Of a stretch of 64,000 nucleotides of DNA, positions 23,401 through 36,400 are shown in pieces. Each line of letters opens with the position of its first letter. Positions within the stretch are counted from its first letter, which is position 1. The stretch comes from Tupaia tana (taxonomy: Eukaryota; Chordata; Mammalia; Scandentia; Tupaiidae). The stretch is from contig JAKSZU010000050.1 of the NCBI GenBank assembly GCA_026018925.1, positions 930,001 to 994,000 on the forward strand. Direction: 5' to 3'. Made by a program: the position numbers and the translations under genes. Under the pieces are notes generated by a model. It worked only from the letters and a program-made list of their open reading frames with translations. It ran no database searches and was not told where the DNA came from.

Positions 23401-26400
23401 TGTTACGTTTGGAGTAAGCGTCAGGGTTAGGTTAGGGTGGGGGTTAAGCATAAGGTGTCCGCCTAGGGTTATTGTTAGGTCTATGGTTTCATTTAGGCTT
23501 TAGGTTAGGTTAGGATTGAACTTAGTTTGAGGCAGTAAGTTTAGGGCTACTGTTAGTTTTCGGTTCAGTGTTACGGTTGTAGTTAGCGTGAGGGTCAGGT
23601 TAGGGTTGGGTTTGAACTTCAGGTGTCCGCCTAGGGTTAGGGTTAGGTCTATGGTTTGAGTTAGGCTTCAGGTTAGGTTAGGTTTGAACTTAGTCTGAGG
23701 GAGTAAGATTAGGGCTACTGTTAGTTTTCGGTTCAGTGTTACGGTTGGAGTTAGCGTGAGGGTCAGGTTAGGGTTGGGGTTGAACTTAAGGTGTCCACCT
23801 AGGGTTAGGGTTAGGTGTATGGTTTGATTTTGGCTTCTGGTTAGGTTAGTTTTGAACTTAGTTTGAGGGAGTAAGTTTAGGGCTACTGTTACTTTTTGTT
23901 TAAGTGTTACGGTTGGAGTAAGCGTCAGGGTTAGGTTAGGGTGGGGGTTAAGCATAAGGTGTCCACCTAGGGTTACTGTTAGGTCTATGGTTTCATTTAG
24001 GCTTTAGGTTAGGTTAGGATTGAACTTAGTTCGCGGGAGTAAGTTTAGGGCTACTGTTAGTTTTCGGTTCAGTGTTACGGTTGGAGATAGCGTGAGGGTT
24101 AGGTTAGGGTTGGAGCGGAGCTTAAGGTGTCCGCCTATGGTTGGTGTTAGGTCTGTGGTTTGATTAAGGCTTCAGGTTAGGTTACGTTTGAACTTAGTTT
24201 GAGGGAGTAAGTTTAGGGCTACTGTTTGTTTTCGGTTCAGGGTTACGGTTGGAGATAGCGTGAGGGTCAGGTTCGGGTTGGGGTTGAGCTTCAGGTGTCC
24301 GACTATTGTTAGGGTTAGGTCTATGATTTGAGTTAGGCTTCAGGTTATGTTAGGTTTGAACTTAGTTTGAGCGAGTAAGTTTAGGGCTACTCTTAGTTTT
24401 CGGTTCAGTGATATGGTTGGAGTTAGCCTGGAGGTCAGGTTAGGGTTGGGGTTGAGCTTAAGGTGTCCGCCTAGGGTTAGGGTTAGGTGTATGGTTTGAT
24501 TTAGGCTTCAGGTTAGGTTAGGTTTGAACTTAGTTTGAGGGAGTAAGTTTAGGGCTACTGTTAGTTTTCGGGAAACTGTTACGGTTGGAGTTAGCGTCAG
24601 GGCCAGGATAGGGTTGGGGTTGAGATTAAGGTGTCCGCCTAGTGTTAGGCTTAGGTGTATGGTTTGATTTAGGCTTCAGGTTAGGTTAGGTTTGAAGTTA
24701 GTTTGAGGGAGTAAGTTTAGGGCTACTGTTAGTTTTCGGTTAACTGTTACAGTTGGAGTAAGCGTCAGGGTCAGGGTAGGGTGGAGGTTAAGCATAAGGT
24801 GTCCGCCTAGGGTTAGGGTTAGGTCTATGATTTGATTTAGGCTTCAGGTTAGGTTAGGTTTGAACTTAGTTTGAGGGAGTCAGTTTAGGGCTACTGTTAG
24901 TTTTCGGTTAACTGTTACGGTTGGAATAAGCGTCAGGGTCAGGTTAGGTTTGGGGTTGAGCTTAAGGTGTCCGCCTAGGGTTAGGGTTAGGTGTATGGTT
25001 TGATTTAGGCTTCAGGTTAGGTTAGGTTTGAACTTAGTTTGAGGGAGTAAGTTTAGGGCTACTGTTAGTTTTCGTTTAACGGTTACGGTTGGAGTTAGCG
25101 TCAGGGTCAGGTTAGGGTTGGGGTTAGCTTGAGGTGTCCGCCTAGGGTTAGGGTTAGGTCCATGGTTTGATTTAGGCTCCAGGTTAGGTTACGTTTGAAC
25201 TTAGTTTGAGTGAGTAAGTTTAGGACTACTGTTAGTTTTCGGTTCAGTGTTACGGTTGGAGATAGCGTCAGGGTAAGGTTAGGTTTGGGGTTAGCTTGAG
25301 GTGTCCGCCTTGGGTTAGCTTTAGGTCCATGGTTTGATTTAGGCTCCAGGTTAGGTTATGTTTGAACTTAGTTTGAGTGAGTAAGTTTAGGGCTACTGTT
25401 AGTTTTAGGTTCAGTGTTACGGTTGGAGATAGCGTCAGGGTCAGGTTAGGGTTGGGGTTGAGCTTCAGGTGTCCGCCTATTGTTAGGGTTAGGTCTATGA
25501 TTTGAGTTAGGCTTCAGGTTAGGTTAGGTATGAACTTAGTTTGAGCGAGTAAGTTTAGGGCTACTCTTAGTTTTCGGTTCAGTGATATGGTTGGAGTTAG
25601 ACTGGAGGTCAGGTTAGGGTTGGGGTTGTGCTTAAGGTGTTCGCCTAGGGTTAGGGTTCGGTGTATGGTTTGATTTAGGCTTCAGGTTAGGTTAGGTTTG
25701 AACTTAGTTTGAGGGAGTAAGTTTAGGGCTACTGTTAGTATTTGGGAAACGGTTACCGTTGGAGTTAGCGTGAGGGCCAGGTTAGGGTAGGGGTTGAGAT
25801 TAAGGTGTCCGCCTAGGGTTAGGGATAGGTGTATGGTTTGATTTAGGCTTCAGGTTAGGTTAGGTTTAAAGTTAGTTTGAGGGTGTAAGTTTAGGGCTAC
25901 TGTTAGTTTTCGGTTAACTGTTACAGTTGGAGTAAGTGTCAGGATCAGGATAGGGTGGGGGTTAAGCATAAGGTGTCCGCCTAGGGTTAGGGTTAGGTCT
26001 ATGATTTGATTTAGGCTTCAGGTTAGGTTAGGTTTGAACTTAGTTTGAGGGAGTCAGTTTAGGGCTACTGTTAGTTTTCGGTTAACTGTTATGGTTGGAA
26101 TAAGCGTCAGGGTCAGGTTAGGTTTGGGGTTGAGCTTAAGGTGTCAGCCTAGGGTTAGGGTTAGGTGTATGGTTTGATTTAGGCTTCAGGTTAGGTTAGG
26201 TTTGAACTTAGTTTGAGGGAGTAAGTTTAGGGCTACTGTTAGTTTTCGTTTAACTGTTACGGTTGGAGTAAGCGTCAGGGTCAGGTTAGGGTGGGGGTTA
26301 AGCATAAGGTGTCCGCCTAGGGTTAGGGTTAGGTCTATGGTTTCATATTGGCTTCAGGTTAGGTTAGGATTGAACTTAGTTTGAGGGAGTAAGTTTAGGG

Positions 26401-26806
26401 CTACTGTTAGTTTTCTGTTCAGTGTTACGGTTGGGGATAGCGTCAGGGTTATGTTAGGGTTGGGGTTGAGCTTCAGGTGTCCGCCTAGGGTTAGGGTTAG
26501 GTCTATGGTTTGAGTTAGACTTCAGGTTAAGTTAGGTTTGAACTTAGTTTGAGGGAGTAAGTTTAGGGCTACTGTTAGTTTTCGGGTAACTGTTACGGTT
26601 GGAGTTAGCATCACGGCCAGGTTAGGGTTGGGGTTGAGCTTAAGGTGTCCGCCTAGGGTTAGGGATAAGTGTACGGTTTGATTTGGGCTTCAGGTTAGGT
26701 TATGTTTGAACTTAGTTTGAGGGAGTAAGTTTAGGGTTACTGTTAGTTTTCGGTTAACTGTTACAGTTGGAGTAAGCGTCAGGGTCAGGTTAGGTTTGGG
26801 GTTGAA
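20427..26806 (+). repeat. 6-kb higher-order unit, second copy (38 monomers)
   Basis: This is a direct tandem copy of 14382-20426. It is longer by about 335 bp (two monomers) around 21130-21465. The flanking monomer at 21467-21620 also differs from its counterpart at 15087-15240: TCTGAGGGAG and AAAATTAGGG here, TTTGAGGGAG and AAGTTTAGGC there. The size difference is therefore not one clean indel. After about 26838 the match to the first unit stops (GTGTATGGTTTG here, GTCTATGGTTTC at 20457), which defines the right end. Confidence 0.93.
21130..21465 (+). repeat. Two-monomer length difference between the 6-kb units
   Basis: These two monomers have no counterpart at the matching place in the first unit (near 15087). 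They carry GATTTGATTT with GGGAGTCAG, then GGTGTTCCCC and TTAATTTTCG. Either they were gained by the second unit after duplication, or they were lost from the first by a two-monomer unequal exchange. The direction cannot be decided here. Confidence 0.75.
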
Positions 26807-27353
26807 GTTAAGGTGTCCGCCTAGGGTTAGGGTTAGGTGTATGGTTTGATTTAGGCTTCAGGTTAGGTTAGGTTTGAAGTTAGTTTGAGGGAGTAAGTTT
26901 AGGGCTACTGTTAGTTTTCGGTTCAGTATTATGGTTGGAGTTAGCGTCAGGGTCAGGTTAGGGTTGGGGTTAGTTTGAGGTGTCCGCCTAGGGTTAGGGT
27001 TAGGTCCATGGTTTGATTTAGGCTCCAGGTTAGGTTTGGTTTGAACTTAGTTTGAGTGAGTAAGTTTAGGGATATTGTTAGTTTTCGGTTCAGTGTTAAG
27101 GTTGGAGATAGCGTCAGGGTCAGGTTAGGGTTGGGGTTGAGCTTCAGGTGTCCGCCTATTGTTAGGGTTAGGTCTATGATTTGAGTTAGGCTTCAGGTTA
27201 GGTTATGTTTGAACTTAGTTTGAGCGAGTAAGTTTAGGGCAACTCTTAGTTTTCGGTTCAGTGATATGGTTGGAGTTAGCCTGGAGGTCAGGTTAGGGTT
27301 GGGGTTGAGCTTAAGGTGTCCGCCTAGGGTTAGGGTTAGGTGTATGGTTTGAT
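25820..27353 (+). repeat. Block repeated at 31692-33224 (35 monomers away)
   Basis: The offset is 5872 bp, falling to 5871 after a one-base shortening of a G run (GGGGGTTAAG here, GGGGTTAAG near 31830). Shared rare markers are GGTTTAAAGTTAG, TTTCATATTGG, GGTTTGGTTTGAAC and GGGCAACTC. The block spans the right end of the second 6-kb unit, so it was copied after that tandem duplication formed. It ends at about 27353, where this copy reads GATTTTGGC and the other GATTTAGGC. Confidence 0.85.
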
Positions 27354-29419
27354 TTTGGCTTTTGGTTAGGTTAGGTTTGAACTTAGTTTGAGGGAGTAAG
27401 TTTAGGGCTACTGTTAGTTTTCTGGTAACTGTTACGGTTGGAGTAAGCGTCAGGGTCAGGTTAGGGTTGGGGTTGAGCTTAAGGTTTCGGCCTAGTGTTA
27501 GGGTTAGGTGTATGGTTTGATTTAGGCTTCAGGTTAGGTTAGGTTTGAACTTAGTTTGAGGGAGTAAGTTTAGGGCTACTGTTAGTTTTCGGTTCAGTAT
27601 TATGGTTGGAGTTAGCGTCAGGGTCAGGTTAGGTTTGGGGTTAGCTTGAGGTGTCCGCCTAGGGTTAGGGTTAGGTCCATGGTTTGATTTAGGCTCCAGG
27701 TTAGGTTACGTTTGAACTTAGTTTGAGTGAGTAAGTTTAGGACTACTGTTAGTTTTCGGTTCAGTGTTACGGTTGGAGATAGCGTCAGGGTCAGGTTAGG
27801 GTTGGGGTTGAGCTTCAGGTGTCCGCCTAGGGTTAGGGTTAGGTCTCTGGTTTGATTTAGGCTTCAGGTTAGGTTACGTTTGAACTTAGTTTGAGTGAGT
27901 AAGTTTAGGGCTACTGTTAGTTTTCGGTTTAGTGTTACGGTTGGAGATAGCGTCTGGGTCAGGTTAGGGTTGGTGTTGAGCTTCAGGTGTCCGACTATTG
28001 TTAGGGTTAGGTCTATGATTTGAGTTAGGCTTCAGGTTAGGTTAGGTTTGAACTTAGTTTGAGCGAGTAAGTTTAGGGCTACTCTTAGTTTTCGGTTCAG
28101 TGATATGGTTTGAGTTAGCCTGGATGTCAGGTTAGGGTTGGGGTTGAGCTTAAGGTGTCCGCCTAGGGTTAGGGTTAGGTGTATGGTTTGATTTAGGCTT
28201 CAGGTTATGTTAGGTTTGAACTTAGTTTGAAGGAGTAAGTTTAGGGCTACTGTTAGTTTTCGGGAAATTGTTACGGTTGGAGTTAGCGTCAGGGCCAGGT
28301 TAGGGTTGGGGTTGAGATTAAGGTGTCCGCCTAGTGTTAGGGTTAGGTGTATGGTTTGATTTAGGCTTCAGGTTAGGTTAGGTTTGAAGTTAGTTTGAGG
28401 GAGTAAGTTTAGGGCTACTGTTAATTTTCGGTTAACTGTTACAGTTGGAGTAAGCGTCAGGGTCAGGGTAGGGTGGGGGTTAAACATAAGGTGTCGGCCT
28501 AGGGTTAGGGTTAGGTCTATGATTTGATTTAGGCTTCAGGTTAGGTTAGGTTTGAACTTAGTTTGAGGGAGTCAGTTTAGGGCTACTGTTAGTTTTCGGT
28601 TAACTGTTACGGTTGGAGTAAGCGTCAGGGTCAGTTTAGGTTTGGGGTTGAGCTTAAGGTGTCCGCCTAGGTTTAGGGTTAGGTCTATTGTTAGATTTAC
28701 GCTTCAGGTTAGGTGAGGTTTGAACTTAGTTTAAGGGAGTAAGTTTAGGGCTACTGTTAGTTTTCGGTTCTGTGTTATGGTTGGAGCTAGCGTGAGGGTC
28801 AGGTTAGTGTTGGGTTTGAACTTCAGGTGTCTGCCTAGGGTTAGGGTTAGGTCTATGGTTTGAGTTAGGCTTCAGGTTAGGTTAGGTTTGAACTTAGTCT
28901 GAGGGAGTAAAATTAGGGCTATTGTTAGTTTTCGGTTCAGTGTTACGGTTGGAGTTAGCGTGAGGGTCAGGTTAGGGTTGGGGTTGAGCTTAAGGTGTCC
29001 GCCTAGGGTTAGGGTTAGGTGTATGGTTTGATTTTGGCTTCTGGTTAGGTTAGGTTTGAACTTAGTTTGAGGAAGTAAGTTTAGGGCTACTGTTAGTTTT
29101 CTGGTAACTATTACGGTTGGAGTTAGCATCAGGGACAGGTTAGGGTTGGGGTTGAGCTTAAGGTTTCCGCCTAGTGTTAGGGTTAGGTGTATGGTTTGAT
29201 TTAGGCTTCAGGTTAGGTTAGGTTTAAAGTTAGTTTGAGGGAGTAAGTTTAGGGCTACTGTTAGTTTTCGGTTAACTGTTACAGTTGGAGTAAGCGTCAG
29301 GGTCAGGTTAGGGTGGGGGTTAAGCGTAAGGTGTCCGCCTAGGGTTAGGGTTAGGTGTATGGTTTGATGTAGGCTTCAGGTAAGGTTAGGTTTGAACTTA
29401 ATTTGAGGGAGTAAGTTTA

Positions 29420-30735
29420 GGGCTACTGTTAGTTTTCGTTTAACTGTTACGGTTGGAGTAAGCGTCAGGGTCAGGTTATGGTGGGGGTTAAGCATGAGGT
29501 GTCCGCCTAGGGTTAGGGTTAGGTCTATGGTTTCATTTAGGCTTCAGGTTAGGTTAGGATTGAACTTAGTTTGAGGGAGTAAGTTTAGGGCTACTGGAAG
29601 TTTTCAGTTCAGTGTTACGGTTGGATTTACCCTCAGGGTCAGGTTAGGGTTGGGGTTAAGCTTAAGTTGTCCGCCTAGGGTTAGGGTTAGGTCTATGGTT
29701 TCATTTAGGCTTCAGGTTAGGTTAGGTTTGTACTTAGTCTGAGGGAGTAAGACTAGTGCTACTGTTAGTTTTCGGTTCAGTGTTACGGTTGGAGTTAGCG
29801 TGAGGGTCAGGTTAGGGTTGGGGTTGAGCTTAAGGTGTCCACCTAGGGTTAGGGTTAGGTGTATGGTTTTATTTTGGCTTCTGGTTAGGTTAGGTTTGAA
29901 CTTAGTTTGAGGGAGTAAGTTTAGGGCTACTGTTAGTTTTCGGGTAACTGTTACGGTTGGAGTTAGCGTCAGGGTCAGGTTTGTGTTGGGATTGAGCTTA
30001 AGGTGTCCGCCTAGTGTTAGGGTTAGGTGTATGGTTTGATTTAGGCTTCAGGTTAGGTTAGGTTTGAACTTAGTTTGAGGGAGTAAGTTTAGGGCTACTG
30101 TTAGTTTTCGGTTCAGTATTATGGTTGGAGTTAGCGTCAGGGTCAGGTTAGGTTTGGGGTTAGCTTGAGGTGTCCGCCTAGGGTTAGGGTTAGGTACATG
30201 GTTAGATTTAGGCTCCAGGTTAGCTTATGTTTGAACTTAGTTTGAGCGAGTAAGTTTAGGGCTACTCTTAGTTTAGGGTTCAGTGATATGGTTGGAGTTA
30301 GCCTGGAGGTCAGGTTAGGGTTGGGGTTGAGCTTAAGGTGTCCGCCTAGGGTTAGGGTTAGGTGTATGTTTTGATTTAGGCTTCTGGTTAGGTTAGGTTT
30401 GAAGTTAATTTCAGGAAGTTTAGGGCTACTGTTAGTTTTCGGTTAACTGTTACAGTTGGAGTAAGCGTCAGGGTCAGGTTAGGGGGGGGGTTAAGCATAA
30501 GGAATCCGCCTAGGGTTAGGGTTAGGTCTATGGTTTCATTTAGGCTTCAGGTTAGGTTAGGATTGAACTTAGTTTGAGGGAGTAAGTTTAGGGCTACTGT
30601 TAGTTTGCGGTTCAGTGTTACGGTTGGAGATAGCGTCAGGGTCAAGTTAGGGTTGGGGTTGAGATTCAGGTGTCCGCCTAGGGCAAGGGTTAGGTCTATG
30701 GTTTGAGTTAGGCTTCAGGTTAGGTTAGGTTTGAA
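29420..30735 (+). repeat. Block repeated at 36466-37780 (42 monomers away)
   Basis: Both copies share GGTTTGTACTTAG, AAGACTAGTGC, GGTTTGTGTTGGG, a nine-G run and the rare boundary GGAATCCGCC in the same order, at an offset of 7046 bp. They diverge at the right edge, where this copy reads TTTGAACTTAG followed by CCTATTG and the other TTTGAAGTTAG. Confidence 0.87.
30482..30490 (+). repeat. Nine-G run (copies at 37528 and 50784)
   Basis: The common sequence GGGTGGGGG has lost its T by a T-to-G change, giving nine consecutive G. The same run occurs at 37528-37536 and 50784-50792. All three follow the 4-bp-short monomer centre, so they descend from one ancestral monomer pair. The run has no evident function, but it is a likely place for sequencing-length error. 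Confidence 0.85.
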
Positions 30736-30795
30736 CTTAGTTTGAGGGAGTAAGTTTAGGCCTATTGTATTTTTCTGTTCAGTGTTACCGTTGGA

Positions 30796-31716
30796 TTTAG
30801 CCTCAGGGTCAGGTTAGGGTTGGGGTTAAGCTTAAGGTGTCCGCCTAGGGTTAGGGTTAGGTGTATGGTTTGATTTAGGCTTCAGGTTAGGTTAGGTTTG
30901 AACTTAGTTGGAGGGAGTAAGTTTAGGGCTACTGTTAGTTTTCGTTTAAGTGTTACGGTTGGAGTAAGCGTCAGGGTTAGGTTAGGGTGGGGGTTAAGCA
31001 TAAGGTGTCCGCCTAGGGTTAGGGTTAGGTCTATGGTTTCATTTAGGCTTTAGGTTAGGTTAGGATTGAACTTAGTTTGAGGGAGTAAGTTTAGGGCTAC
31101 TGTTACTTTTTGGTTCAGTGTTATGGTTGGATATAACCTCAGGGTCAGGTTAGGGTAGGGGTTAAGCTTAAGGTGTCTGCCTAGGGTTAGGGTTAGGTCT
31201 ATTGTTAGATTTACGCTTCAGGTTAGGTGAGGTTTGAACTTAGTTTAAGGGAGTAAGTTTAGGGCTACTGTTAGTTTTCGGTTCTGTGTTATGGTTGGAG
31301 CTAGCGTGAGGGTCAGGTTAGGGTTGGGGTTGAGCTTAAGGTGTCCGCCTAGGGTTAGGGTTAGGTGTATGGTTTGAGTTAGGCTTCAGGTTAGGTTAGG
31401 TTTGAACTTAGTCTGAGGGAGTAAAATTAGGGCTATTGTTAGTTTTCGGTTCAGTATTACATTTGGAGTTAGCGTGAGGGTCAGGTTAGGGTTGGGGTTG
31501 AGCTTAAGGTGTCCGCCTAGGGTTAGGGTTACGTGTATGCTTTGATTTTGGCTTCTGGTTAGGTTAGGTTTGAACTTAGTTTGAGGAAGTAAGTTTAGGG
31601 CTACTGTTAGTTTTCTGGTAACTATTACGGTTGGAGTTAGCATCAGGGACAGGTTAGGGTTGGGGTTGAGCTTAAGGTTTCCGCCTAGTGTTAGGGTTAG
31701 GTGTATGGTTTGATTT
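30796..31716 (+). repeat. Block repeated at 33650-34570 (17 monomers away)
   Basis: The offset is 2854 bp. Shared markers are CTTAGTTGGAGGG, TTACTTTTTGG, GTCTATTGTTAG, GGTGAGGTTTG and TTTAAGGGAG. The part holding GTCTATTGTTAG also occurs at 28681, so this segment has at least three relatives. Confidence 0.85.
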
Positions 31717-32450
31717 AGGCTTCAGGTTAGGTTAGGTTTAAAGTTAGTTTGAGGGAGTAAGTTTAGGGCTACTGTTAGTTTTCGGTTAACTGTTACAGTT
31801 GGAGTAAGCGTCAGGGTCAGGATAGGGTGGGGTTAAGCATAAGGTGTCCGCCTAGGGTTAGGGTTAGGTCTATGATTTGATTTAGGCTTCAGGTTAGGTT
31901 AGGTTTGAACTTAGTTTGAGGGAGTCAGTTTAGGGCTACTGTTAGTTTTCGGTTAACTGTTATGGTTGGAATTAGCGTCAGGGTCAGGTTAGGTTTGGGG
32001 TTGAGCTTAAGGTGTCAGCCTAGGGTTAGGGTTAGGTGTATGGTTTGATTTAGGCTTCAGGTTAGGTTAGGTTTGAACTTAGTTTGAGGGAGTAAGTTTA
32101 GGGCTACTGTTAGTTTTCGTTTAACTGTTACGGTTGGAGTAAGCGTCAGGGTCAGGTTAGGGTGGGGGTTAAGCGTAAGGTGTCCGCCTAGGGTTAGGGT
32201 TAGGTCTATGGTTTCATATTGGCTTCAGGTTAGGTTAGGATTGAACTTAGTTTGAGGGAGTAAGTTTAGGGCTACTGTTAGTTTTCGGTTCAGTGTTATG
32301 GTTGGGGATAGCGTCAGGGTCATGTTAGGGTTGGGGTTGAGCTTCAGGTGTCCGCCTAGGGTTAGGGTTAGGTCTATGGTTTGAGTTAGACTTCAGGTTA
32401 GGTTAGGTTTGAACTTAGTTTGAGGGAGTAAGTTTAGGGCTACTGTTAGT

Positions 32451-33465
32451 TTTCGGGTAACTGTTACGGTTGGAGTTAGCGTCACGGCCAGGTTAGGCTT
32501 GGGGTTGAACTTAAGGTGTCCGCCTAGGGTTAGGGTTAAGTGTACGGTTTGATTTGGGCTTCAGGTTAGGTTATGTTTGAACTTAGTTTGAGGGAGTAAG
32601 TTTAGGGTTACTGTTAGTTTTCGGTTAACTGTTACAGTTGGAGTAAGCGTCAGGGTCAGGTTAGGTTTGGGGTTGAAGTTAAGGTGTCCGCCTAGGGTTA
32701 GGGTTAGGTGTATGGTTTGATTTAGGCTTCAGGTTAGGTTAGGTTTGAAGTTAGTTTGAGGGAGTAAGTTTAGGGCTACTGTTAGTTTTCGGTTCAGTAT
32801 TATGGTTGGAGTTAGCGTCAGGGTCAGGTTAGGGTTGGGGTTAGCTTGAGGTGTCCGCCTAGGGTTAGGGTTAGGTCCATGGTTTGATTTAGGCTCCAGG
32901 TTAGGTTTGGTTTGAACTTAGTTTGAGTGAGTAAGTTTAGGGATACTGTTAGTTTTCGGTTCAGTGTTAAGGTTGGAGATAGCGTCAGGGTCAGGTTAGG
33001 GTTGGGGTTGAGCTTCAGGTGTCCGCCTATTGTTAGGGTTAGGTCTATGATTTGAGTTAGGCTTCAGGTTAGGTTATGTTTGAACTTAGTTTGAGCGAGT
33101 AAGTTTAGGGCAACTCTTAGTTTTCGGTTCAGTGATATGGTTGGAGTTAGCCTGGAGGTCAGGTTAGGGTTGGGGTTGAGCTTAAGGTGTCCGCCTAGGG
33201 TTAGGGTTAGGTGTATGGTTTGATTTAGGCTTCAGGTTAGGTTAGGTTTGAACTTAGTTTGAGGGAGTAAGTTTAGGGCTACTATTAGTTTTCTTTTAAC
33301 TGTTACGGTTGGAGTAAGCGTCAGGGTCAGGTTATGGTGGGGGTTAAGCATGAGGTGTCCACCTAGGGTTAGGGTTAGGTCTATGGTTTCATTTATGCTT
33401 CAGGTTAGGTTAGGATTGAACTTAGTTTGAGGGAGTAAGTTTAGGGCTACTGTAAGTTTTCGGTT
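32451..33465 (+). repeat. Block repeated at 35641-36655 (19 monomers away)
   Basis: The offset is 3190 bp. Both copies show GTCACGGCCA, GGGTTAAGTGTA, GGTTTGGTTTGAAC, GTTAAGGTTGG and TTTATGCTTC in order. The left part of the first copy is itself shared with 26580-27353. Confidence 0.83.
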
Positions 33466-36400
33466 CAGTGTTACGGTTGGGGATAGCGTCAGGGTCATGT
33501 TAGGGTTGGGGTTGAGCTTCAGGTGTCCGCCTAGGGTTAGGGTTAGGTCTATGGTTTGAGTTAGACTTCAGGTTAGGTTAGGTTTGAACTTAGTTTGATG
33601 GAGTAAGTTTAGGTCTACTGTTAGTTTTCGGTTCAGTGTTACGGTTGGATTTAGCCTCAGGGTCAGGTTAGGGTAGGGGTTAAGCTTAAGGTGTCCGCCT
33701 AGGGTTAGGGTTAGGTGTATGGTTTGATTTAGGCTTCAGGTTAGGTTAGGTTTGAACTTAGTTGGAGGGAGTAAGTTTAGGGCTACTGTAAGTTTTCGTT
33801 TAAGTGTTACGGTTGGAGTAAGCGTCAGGGTTAGGTTAGGGTGGGGGTTAAGCATAAGGTGTCCGCCTAGGGTTAGGGTTAGGTCTATGGTTTCATTTAG
33901 GCTTTAGGTTAGGTTAGGATTGAACTTAGTTTGAGGGAGTAAGTTTAGGGCTACTGTTACTTTTTGGTTCAGTGTTACGGTTGGATTTAACCTCAGGGTC
34001 AGGTTAGGATTGGGGTTAAGCTTAAGGTGTCTGCCTAGGGTTAGGGTTAGGTCTATTGTTAGATTTAGGCTTCAGGTTAGGTGAGGTTTGAACTTAGTTT
34101 AAGGGAGTAAGTTTAGGGCTACTGTTAGTTTTCGGTTCAGTGTTATGGTTGGAGTTAGCGTGAGGGTCAGGTTAGTGTTGGGTTTGAACTTCAGGTGTCC
34201 GCCTAGGGTTAGGGTTAGGTCTATGGTTTGAGTTAGGCTTCAGGTTAGGTTAGGTTTAAACTTAGTTTGAGGGAGTAAAATTAGGGCTATTGTTAGTTTT
34301 CGGTTCAGTGTTACGGTTGGAGTTAGCGTGAGGGTCAGGTTAGGGTTGGGGTTGAGCTTAAGGTGTCCGCCTAGGGTTAGGGTTAGGTGTATGGTTTGAT
34401 TTTGGCTTCTGGTTAGGTTAGGTTTGAACTTAGTTTGAGGAAGTAAGTTTAGGTCTACTGTTAGTTTTCTGGTAACTATTACGGTTGGAGTTAGCGTCAG
34501 GGACAGGTTAGGGTTGGGGTTGAGCTTAAGGTTTCCGCCTAGTGTTAGGGTTAGGTGTATGGTTTGACTTAGGCTTCAGGTTAGGTTAGGTTTGAACTTA
34601 GATTGAGGGAGTAAGTTTAGGGCTACTGTTAGTTTTCGGTTCAGTATTATGGTTGGAGTTAGCGTCAGGGTCAGGTTAGGGTTGGGGTTAGCTTGAGGTG
34701 TCCGCCTAGGGTTAGGGTTAGGTCCATGGTTTGATTTAGGCTCCAGGTTAGGTTACGTTTGAACTTAGTTTCAGTGAGTAAGTTTAGGACTACTGTTAGT
34801 TTTCGGTTCAGTGTTACGGTTGGAGATAGTGTCAGGGTCAGGTTAGGTTTGGGGTTGGGCTTCAGGTGTCCACCTAGGGTTAGGGTTAGGTCTCTGGTTT
34901 GATTTAGGCTTCAGGTTAGGTTACGTTTGAACTTAGTTTGAGTGAGTAAGTTTAGGGCTACTGTTAGTTTTCGGTTTAGTGTTACGGTTGGAGATAGCGT
35001 CAGGGTCAGGTTAGGTTTGGGGTTGAGCTTCAGGTGTCCGACTATTGTTAGGGTTAGGTCTATGATTTGAGTTAGGCTTCAGGTTAGTTTCGGTTTGAAC
35101 TCAGTTTGAGCGAGTAAGTTTAGGGCTACTCTTAGTTTTCGGTTCAGTGATATGGTTGGAGTTAGCCTGGAGGTCAGGTTAGGGTTGGGGTTGAGCTTAA
35201 GGTGTCCGCCTAGGGTTAGGGTTAGGTGTATGGTTTGATTTAGGCTTCAGGTTAGGTTAGGTTTGAACTTAGTTTGAGGGAGTAAGTTTAGGGCTACTGT
35301 TAGTTTTCGGGAAACTGTTACGGTTGGAGTTAGCGTCAGGGCCAGGATAGGGTTGCGGTTGAGATTAAGGTGTCCGCCTAGTGTTAGGGTTAGGTGTATG
35401 GTTTGATTTAGGCTTCAGGTTAGGTTAGGTTTGAACTTAGTTTGAGGGAGTAAGTTTAGGGCTACTGTTAGTTTTCTGTTAACTGTTACAGTTGGAGTAA
35501 GCGTCAGGGTCAGGGTAGGGTGGGGGTTAAGCATAAGGTGTCCGCCTAGGGTTAGGGTTAGGTCTATGATTTGATTTAGGCTTCAGGTTAGGTTAGGTTT
35601 GAACTTAGTAAGAGGGAGTCAGTTTAGGGCTACTGTTAGTTTTCGGGTAACTGTTACGGTTGGAGTTATCGTCACGGCCATGTTAGTGTTGGGGTTGAGC
35701 TTAAGGTGTCCGCCTAGGGTTAGGGTTAAGTGTATGGTTTGATTTAGGCTTCAGGTTAGGTTATGTTTGAACTTAGTTTGAGGGAGTAAGTTTAGGGTTA
35801 CTGTTAGTTTTCGGTTAACTGTTACAGTTGGAGTAAGCGTCAGGGTCAGGTTAGGTTTGGGGTTGAAGTTAAGGTGTCCGCCTAGGGTTAGGGTTAGGTG
35901 TATGGTTTGATTTAGGCTTCAGGTTAGGTTAGGTTTGAAGTTAGTTTGAGGGAGTAAGTTTAGGGCTACTGTTAGTTTTCGGTTCAGTATTATGGTTGGA
36001 GTTAGCGTCAGGGTCAGGTTAGGGTTGGGGTTAGCTTGAGGTGTCCGCCTAGGGTTAGGGTTAGGTCCATGGTTTGATTTAGGCTCCAGGTTAGGTTTGG
36101 TTTGAACTTAGTTTGAGTGAGTAAGTTTAGGGATACTGTTAGTTTTCGGTTCAGTGTTAAGGTTGGAGATAGCGTCAGGGTCAGGTTAGGGTTGGGGTTG
36201 AGCTTCAGGTGTCCGCCTATTGTTAGGGTTAGGTCTATGATTTGAGTTAGGCTTCAGGTTAGGTTATGTTTGAACTTAGTTTGAGCGAGTAAGTTTAGGG
36301 CTACTCTTAGTTTTCGGTTCAGTGATATGGTTGGAGTTAGCCTGGAGGTCAGGTTAGGGTTGGGGTTGAGCTTAAGGTGTCCGCCTAGGGTTAGGGTTAG

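Noticed and set aside
30482-30490. Nine-G run as a regulatory G-quadruplex
   Set aside because: It is a single T-to-G change in the usual GGGTGGGGG and occurs at only three of about 380 monomers. It is better read as a lineage marker.
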